A stretch of 19,011 bases of DNA from Dunaliella salina (taxonomy: Eukaryota; Chlorophyta; Chlorophyceae; Chlamydomonadales; Dunaliellaceae), in contig MU071032.1 of NCBI GenBank assembly GCA_002284615.2, forward strand, positions 1-19,011, in the 5' to 3' direction. The notes beneath the pieces were generated by a model that worked only from the letters and a program-made list of their open reading frames with translations, made no database searches and had not been told where the DNA came from. Numbering within the stretch: position 1 is the stretch's first letter; each line of letters opens with the position of its first letter. The position numbers and the translations under genes are program-made. Shown here piece by piece: positions 8,011 to 19,011 of this stretch.

Positions 8011-8275
8011 TCTGCATGTTCATTTCCAGCGATGCCAGCATGGAAATTCGTACATTCGAATTTTGGTATGGAAGTCTCCTCTGAGAGTTGAAATCATTTT
8101 CAGGACATCTCCTTAGATATGCCTCAGATGATTTTCAGGATAGATAAGCTTTTTACGTATTTGATCGAAAGAGGTGAGGCTGTCTGATGCAATGTCTGCA
8201 TATTTGGTGATGATAGCAGCAGCAGTTGCTGCTAATTTGGCTCTGGTGACGGTTTCAGTAATCCCAGTCAGAAAC
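8011..8275 (-). mobile_element. Older LINE, RNase H half upstream of the nested insertion
   Basis: The minus strand from about 8275 encodes GITETVTRAKLAATAAAIIT, then IASDSLTSFDQIRKKLIYPE, HLRHI and, after a stop and a frame change, DFHTKIRMY and GIAGNEHA. This is the same order as 6379-6660 on the plus strand. The catalytic Glu is Lys (RAKLA versus RAELA). The segment stops at the TCTGCA duplication and resumes at 5937 with the rest of RNase H. Homology fades upstream of about 8275; the true 5' limit may be up to about 8305. Confidence 0.8.
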
Positions 8276-8309
8276 TCTTTTCTGCCATCTCTATTGGCTT
8301 GCTTCATCT

Positions 8310-9230
8310 GTCACAACAACAGCTCTCAAACAGAACACTTGCCCCTCTTAAACCTCCAAGACAAACATAAACAAACAATGCATGAAAATCACAAGTTGGG
8401 AACAGCAAACCTCAGCACTTATAGTTACCAAAATGGGCAAAACCTGCTCAGGATGTCAGTTCTTACCCCTAAAATTAGTAATGCTTTCTGGAACATGAAA
8501 TATGTGACTCTCAAAGAACAGGCAAATATCTTCAAACATCGAACAAACACCCTGTTCAGTGTCAAACATGCCAGACGCGTCAGTGGCCACCCTGGGCCTT
8601 CTCTTTGCCCCCTTTAAACAGAGTGGACATTGTTTGCCACCATCAAGCACTCAGCATCTGCGGTGAAGCAATCAGAAAAGGAGACTCTGGATCTTGTTTT
8701 GTCTCTATAGATGCATGCAATACAGGTAGGCTCTGCTCCCTAGAGATGGAGATTCCAAACAGTGTCCACCGAAACCTTACACATTGGCTGTTTCCATCAA
8801 GACAACAACCAAATGCACAGCTCTGTCGCCATGATGCATTATAGTTATGCCCCTTGAAGGCAAACTCCACACATCATCCGAAAACATATGAATCCCAGAG
8901 ACAGAGATATCCACCTCATTGAGCTAAAATTTTGCTCTGACACCAAGCCTGTACAAACACTCCACACAGCACAAAATCAGCACAATTACACCATTCACAG
9001 CCTATGCACAAGAAATCTCCATGGCACAAACCGCTAAAACAGAATAACATTGCACACCATCCTAATTGGAGTTGCTGGAACTATCTTCAATCCCTACACT
9101 ATTGATCCCCTTTGCAAACTTGGCCCAACCAAAGACTTCTTTTTGGTCAAAGCCCACAAAACTGCAAAAAACCTCCACTGTCACGCTGAAAAGGGCTGAA
9201 CAAAAATTTTTAGTACCAAAAATGCTACCC
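8310..9230 (+). pseudogene. Highly diverged LINE endonuclease-domain remnant (plus)
   Basis: Plus-strand frames here follow the order of the 6771-7862 protein at low identity. They include LLNLQDK, KISNAFWNM, HRTNTLFSVKHARR and CPL at the zinc motif (8310-8617). Next come NRTL-like and RPDAVL-like counterparts in 8605-8844 (NLTHWLFPS, RHDAL), then RDIHLIELKFCSDTKPVQTL in another frame at about 8908-8960, and ILIGVAGTIF near 9058-9090. The PD residue is lost (RHD) and several stops interrupt it. It is an old copy of a related subfamily, perhaps the 3' part of the element whose RNase H lies at 4130-4572. Confidence 0.7.
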
Positions 9231-10070
9231 AACTCAGCAACATAAGCAATAGGAGTTTGGGGGAGGGGGCTGCGGGGCGGGCTGCGCACAGGTTAGCAAA
9301 GTTCCCCCAGCTGGACGGATGGCTGACGCCCCACCGGACCCACATTAGCTGGGTTGCCCATAGCGAGCCTTCGTTGGTGGGGCTCACTGTTAGTTTTAGC
9401 GCTGACTGTTGGGTCTTTCCTGAAAGCACGCTGGTTGTGACCAGCTTAGACTTTCACTTTTGCTACTTTGGGTATCAAGCACAGGTTATCCTGCTTTAAT
9501 GGCACACATTCACGAAGCGCACGCAATGGGTGCTTCTCAAGCAGGCAGTGCTTGTTGTTGTTGCTGACGAGGGAGACTCATGTGGGGTAACGCACCTTGC
9601 ATAAATGTGGTATTTCATTAAAACCAAATTTCATTAACAGGCTATAACTTAAAATCACAGGCAGGGTCCACGCTTTCAAAAGAGACAGGGAACCAGTTAC
9701 TTCAATGCCGGAACACACTCAGTTCAGCCTCGCTTATTAGGGGGTTCAAGTATTGGCCTGTGCTAAGCATGCTCTTTCCTGGATTTTTCACTCAAATCTA
9801 ACCATACCAACCATTACCAAACAAAATAAAGCCTCTACTAGGTAACACAGTGGCCGCGCAGCATGGGGATACGGGAATTGGTACAGGCACGGGTGCGGAG
9901 GTTTTAGCACAGACATTGCTGGTGTCACAAAGCAGCAGCTCTTGAGGCTTTGAGGCCCCACTCAAAGCCTTCAGCCCATCTCAGGCTCCCAAAACAAAAC
10001 AGAGCGTGCATAAACAAGAGTGGGAAGAAGGTCTAAGGCAGGCAGGGAACACACAGTCGAGCATGCATAT
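9231..10070. other. Unassigned spacer
   Basis: No convincing reading frame, RNA gene or terminal repeat was found. Frames near 9062-9499 look like chance frames in GC-rich sequence and show no family motif. Confidence 0.35.
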
Positions 10071-10077
10071 ATTAGGT

Positions 10078-10671
10078 TTACAAGGGAGCATAACCTTCAG
10101 CCAGATAGTTTGGCTGCTTGGTGTGCTGTAAGAAATCCATAAGCTCAGAGATGAAGCGATGAGTCTGAGTATCTTGGTTTTGAAAAAAACGAGCCACCTC
10201 CAGAGAGCAAGCATCAGATAAAAAGAAAGATCCTGTACAATCTGACACTGTCCTGTGAGCAGGAAAGGCTGCAAAAAGATGTGCATACTTTCTTCTAAGA
10301 CTTCTTAGGAAGTTGCAAGGGCAGAGAAAGATGGCGTGCTTTTCATCCTGCCATTGTTCTGAAACACAAAAATCACATTGAGGTGCATGTCCATGCCAAT
10401 GAGAAATTTCAACTCGAAGTTTGTGGGCATGCAATCGGAAGCAAGCAATGTTTCTCTGCATATCCCTACCCAAATCCAAATGCAGATACCCAGGAGTATG
10501 GAGAGGCTTATAAAAAGCAGAACTATGCCGGAAGGGAAGCGCCACCCAGTTATGGTACCTGGCTAACTTGTTGAAATGAGTACCATGTTCAGCCTGATCC
10601 TCACTTGGCCACACGCTCCTATGCCTTTTCCGTAAATCAGCCACAAAGTCATCTATCCTAATGGGCTGGCC
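10078..10671 (-). pseudogene. LINE-B C-terminal domain, 5'-truncated
   Basis: About 197 minus-strand codons are open without a stop from 10671 to the stop at 10078. Visible features are LPFRHSSAFYKPLHTPGYLHL, then LRVEISHWHGHAPQCDFC, and a zinc pattern C-x2-C-x9-H-x4-C in CDFCVSEQWQDEKHAIFLC. The C-terminus is QPNYLAEGYAPL. This fits the zinc-binding tail after the RT/RNase H domains of a LINE family distinct from the REL-bearing one. There is no RPD...ExK core. The open frame continues upstream into a repeat at 10680-10801, which is not part of the protein. The 3' flank TGTAAACCTAA matches the fragment at 4008-4090. Confidence 0.7.
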
Positions 10672-10679
10672 CGAGTACC

Positions 10680-10801
10680 ATGCATACATAAGAGCATGCA
10701 TACATAAGAGGAGAAAGAAGCAGGCAGGAAAGAAGAAAAAAATGCATACATAAGAGCATGCATACATAAGAGGAAAAAGAAGGTCGAAGCAGGCAGGAAA
10801 A
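10680..10801. repeat. Two-unit tandem repeat, period about 62 bp
   Basis: Units begin at 10680 and 10742. Each starts with ATGCATACATAAGAGC, repeats GCATACATAAGAGG and ends with GAAGCAGGCAGGAAA. The repeat adjoins the truncated 5' end of the LINE-B fragment. Confidence 0.8.
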
Positions 10802-11169
10802 CTCCTTCCACCAAAACAAGGAAAATAGGCATATCAATGTGGCAGAAGTAAAACAATAAAAGTGTACTAGGCTCTCTGGGGGACCCGAGTGAAAAATCAA
10901 ATGAGGTCCAAAACGTAACCTCTTGGTTTTCTTCATGAGTCGACTACATGGTGGAATGAACATTGTAACACTCACATTTTCAGATTACACAGGAACACTC
11001 ACGTCGTGCGTCTTGACTGAGAGCCTTATTTTTGTAAACACTGTAATGCTCAGATTTGTGAACTTCAGTGTTAGGTGGTGCAGCAGCGTGGTGGTTGCCA
11101 GAGGACCCATGCGCGCATCTAACATGCCTCCACTGTCTAGGGCTCTGTGCAGTGCATGAGCCATGCACT
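10802..11169. other. Unassigned spacer
   Basis: No feature could be supported. The short frames on both strands show no family motif. Confidence 0.3.
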
Positions 11170-11577
11170 TTCTAGTCCAGACAGAAAAGGAGAACCGCAG
11201 GCTGACAAAGAGGACTGAGCATTTGCGTACCATGCTGCATGGAAACTACCAGGTAGATATTGAGGACTTGCACCAAGCACTCTGGAGTACACTCAGCAGC
11301 GTGGTGAGATGCTGAGAAAACTTGGATGCAACACTTTCTTTCCGGTTCTCCCAGGCAGAACTTAATTCCCAAGAATGCCAGCAACCATCATCACCAGAGG
11401 AGGGACCTGGAGGAACTCACCACGCATGGGCTAATGTGCCTCCCTTTCCTTGGTGGCTTGCCAAAGGGCTTCATTGCCTGGGCAGTTCTCCTCGCTGTTG
11501 CGGAATGTGCAGGCCACATCTGTACAGCTGTAAATAAGAAGGATGCTACGAGAAAGTGGCGCAAACCGGAGAATCGT
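11170..11577 (+). CDS. Possible two exons of an unrecognised gene
   Basis: After CTTTCTAG (ending near 11176) the plus strand reads QTEKENRRLTKRTEHL and then RTMLHGNYQVDIEDLHQALW, a charged helix-like segment, up to GTG|GTGAGA near 11300. A second candidate exon opens after TTCTCCCAG near 11351. In one frame it reads RRDLEELTTHGLMCLPFLGG, then a hydrophobic helix (FIAWAVLLAVAECAGH), then KKDATRKWRKPENR, ending before GTGAGT near 11577. The helix could span a membrane. The phases of the two exons do not join cleanly in that frame; the phase-compatible frame is less protein-like. No family is recognised. The composition suggests coding sequence, but chance is possible. Confidence 0.25.
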
Positions 11578-12410
11578 GTGAGTTGGTTGTGTTGTATTAC
11601 AACAGGAAACAGCATTGGGCTCATGCTCACTAGCGCGGGCGGTCCAGTGCTTCCGTGAGGAGAGGTACCACCTCCTCCTCCCTGCGCTCCGCTGCGCAGG
11701 TCATCTGTGTAGTAACCTCCATGATGTCTCCTTAGCGTGTCTAGTGGCCCGTATTGAACATGGAGAGCAATGCAAACATGCGTCGATGCAGGCTCTGCTA
11801 GCAAGCCAGCCCACATGGAGACGGTCCTCCGTCCCAACTTGGGCTTGTTCAACTTGTTATTTGCAGGTCAAGACATGCTCAAGCGTACCATGTTTTGGGT
11901 ATTCCATATTTTGGGCATGTTTCCTCCTTTTGCGTTGTGTTGTTGCACTCCATTTTGCTTTTGAGTTTCATCATTTGGCGAGGACTGCTTGTTGCCCAAC
12001 TTCAGCTGATGGTCCATCGACGATCACGTGGTCAACAATCCATGCACACCACGAGTGAAAGTACACCTGGTGTGGCCTCCAGCCTACGCTGCAGACCCTG
12101 TGCTGCTCTCTGAAAACTCCTCTCTGAAAAAGCGCACACAACTTTGACTGCAGGCCGTCCTTGTTTCATTTTCAGGTCTGTCTGTGAATTCCGTAAACGA
12201 CAACACAGTTGACCACCCCCGCTTAAGTCCGAGTCACATGTTCACGAAAAAATACAGCCCGCCCACCTCCAGGAAATTGGCGAAAAATTATATTGGGTGC
12301 ATTGCAGTCCACCCTGAGGGCCGATTGCTGAGTGAAGTGGGAAAAGTTGCCCTGCAGCCTGCTGCCCTCGCGTGTGAGGACTTGCCTGCGGGCACTGCTG
12401 CTTTGCCGCG
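11578..12410. other. Unassigned region upstream of the formamidase gene
   Basis: Several overlapping frames exist on both strands (11615-12058, 11770-11964, 12223-12618) with no consistent protein character. An AT-rich AAAAATTATATTGGG at about 12284-12298 lies roughly 115 bp before the proposed start codon and could serve as a TATA-like element, but this is weak. The 5' untranslated region and promoter of the next gene are expected here. Confidence 0.3.
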
Positions 12411-17961
<5,551 letters not shown>

Positions 17962-18008
17962 GTAAGTTTAATTATTTTGAGTTGGGCCAGGATATCAGGG
18001 GGAAGAAT

Positions 18009-18175
18009 GCCAGGATGGGATAAAGTTGTGACAATGTCTGTCATTGCCAGGATGGAGTTAAGCTGTGGCAAGCTGGAGTGTCATTGCCAGGATGGAGTGA
18101 AGCTGTGGCAATGTCTGTCATGTCAGGATGGAGTGTCATTGCAAGGATGCAGTGAAGCTGTGGCATTGTCTGCCA
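18009..18175. repeat. Minisatellite, unit about 37-40 bp with one longer unit
   Basis: Four diverged units begin at 18009, 18046, 18086 and 18140. The shared core is GCCAGGATGGAGTGAAGCTG followed by TGGCAATGTCTGTCATT. The third unit carries an extra partial copy. It lies just after the last recognised formamidase exon. Confidence 0.85.
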
Positions 18176-18357
18176 GCACTTGACATACCTCGCTGGGCAG
18201 GAATGGTGAGGATGAGGGTGATAGTTGGAAGAGTTTGCCAAAACAGAGGGGTAGGGTTTCACACATGATCCACTTTCAAAGGAAAGATTTAGTGGATGCA
18301 TAGTGCTGTGTTTGGATGAAGCACGTTGCCTGGTCCTGACACTGTCCCCACAGAACA
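18176..18357. other. Unassigned spacer
   Basis: No exon matching the expected formamidase C-terminus was found here, and no other feature was seen. Confidence 0.3.
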
Positions 18358-19011
18358 CACTTTTAAGGCACTTTTACCCGTAAAAGTGCAAACGCTGAGA
18401 GGCCAAGTTCCTCAAATCAGCCACAAATGTGGCCAACTTCAGTTGGGGAGAGCACCTGTGCCCTTGTAGTCACCTCAGCACTCGTTGGACACGCGGGAAA
18501 GGCAGTGGCTGTGCAGTCAAGTCAAGTGCGAGCAGTGTAAAAGCGCGCTTTTGTGACCCGAGCAAGCGCTTTTGCGATCGAAAGCGCTGAGACAAAGCGC
18601 GGATGCAGAGAAGAAACCATTTCAAAGTTCCTTTGTAACTTCATTTCAAGTTGATAACATACACCCAGATGTGTTCCCAAGGCCCAGCCATTCAAAGAAT
18701 CGCACGAATTGTGCTTTTTCAGCAGACTGGTTGCATCCACGCTTTTGAAGCTGAAAGCGCACACTTTTATTTTTAAAAATGTTACAGGAAAGCGTGCGCA
18801 GCGCACTGAAACTGGTTCTAAGGAAGCACAATTNTTGCTGCTCAGGGNCTCGGGTGTTGCCTCAAGCTCACCCTTTGTACTGCTGCCAGCATGGGCACCG
18901 TCCACGAGCNAGCTCGAGCTACTTTTGCTACAGTGGCAGCAAACGCGCTTTCAAGCATGGAAGCGCGCTTTTACGAAGTGAAAGCGCGTTTAAAAGTGCG
19001 TACAAAAGTGC
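18358..19011. repeat. Right-hand GCGCGCTT-type repeat element, possibly with inverted ends
   Basis: The segment holds AAGCGCGCTT near 18540 and 18961, plus variants (ACGCGCTT near 18940, AAGCGCGTTT near 18981), as in bases 1-342. It opens with CACTTTTAAGGCACTTTTAC. The window ends in GTGCGTACAAAAGTGC preceded by TTTAAA, whose reverse complement likewise has two CACTTTT units, so the ends may be imperfect inverted repeats. At 18368-18389 a 10-bp perfect stem (GCACTTTTAC with its complement) closes on two bases. Three N bases (18834, 18848, 18910) mark unresolved sequence. No gene is seen. Confidence 0.55.

Noticed and set aside
10672..10767. N-terminal membrane segment of the LINE-B frame
   Set aside because: This hydrophobic Cys/Tyr/Phe-rich stretch is encoded by the 62-bp tandem repeat, beyond the truncated 5' end of the element.
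11391..11852. 153-codon minus-strand frame
   Set aside because: It shows no family motif, is mostly low complexity, and overlaps more protein-like plus-strand frames.

Overview
This is a nuclear eukaryotic window. It has many short introns with GT..AG borders, LINE and SINE retrotransposons, a MITE, long microsatellites and no operon structure. Green algae are the best guess, because the LINE fragments combine an RNase H domain with a CCHC plus PD-(D/E)xK (REL-type) endonuclease tail, a combination I know from the algal Dualen/RandI-like LINEs. No species is assigned. Three N bases lie near the right end.

Layout. Bases 1-342 hold a foldback repeat built on the palindromic core AAGCGCGCTT; related sequence returns at about 18358-19011, so the window is bracketed by this repeat family. 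Bases 530-714 are a complete MITE with 17-bp terminal inverted repeats and an 8-bp target duplication. Bases 860-3113 (minus) are a decayed LINE reverse transcriptase region. A tRNA-like SINE (2078-2265, minus) interrupts it, with a perfect 12-bp target duplication. Bases 3114-3930 (plus) carry a broken reading frame that looks faintly like a PCIF1/Dam-type methyltransferase fold.

Bases 4019-9230 are a stack of LINE fragments. An older minus-strand LINE (RNase H start at about 8275, 3' end at 4573) is split by a younger plus-strand LINE at 5938-8010. Removing the younger copy and one copy of a TCTGCA duplication restores the RNase H signature GNEHADAIAK. Around these lie a plus-strand RNase H remnant (4130-4572) and a plus-strand endonuclease remnant (8310-9230). 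A second LINE family (LINE-B) leaves 3' ends at 4019-4090 and 10078-10671, both minus.

The one convincing host gene occupies 12411-17961 on the plus strand. It is an acetamidase/formamidase (FmdA/AmdA family) spread over at least 19 short exons, with a predicted signal peptide on exon 1. Reading phases agree at every junction except exon 6/7, which needs a non-GT-AG splice or an assembly error. The C-terminus is not found before the window ends. A (TG)60 tract, a minisatellite and the right-hand GCGCGCTT repeat sit in or beyond its introns. Possible exons of an unrecognised gene lie at 11170-11577.
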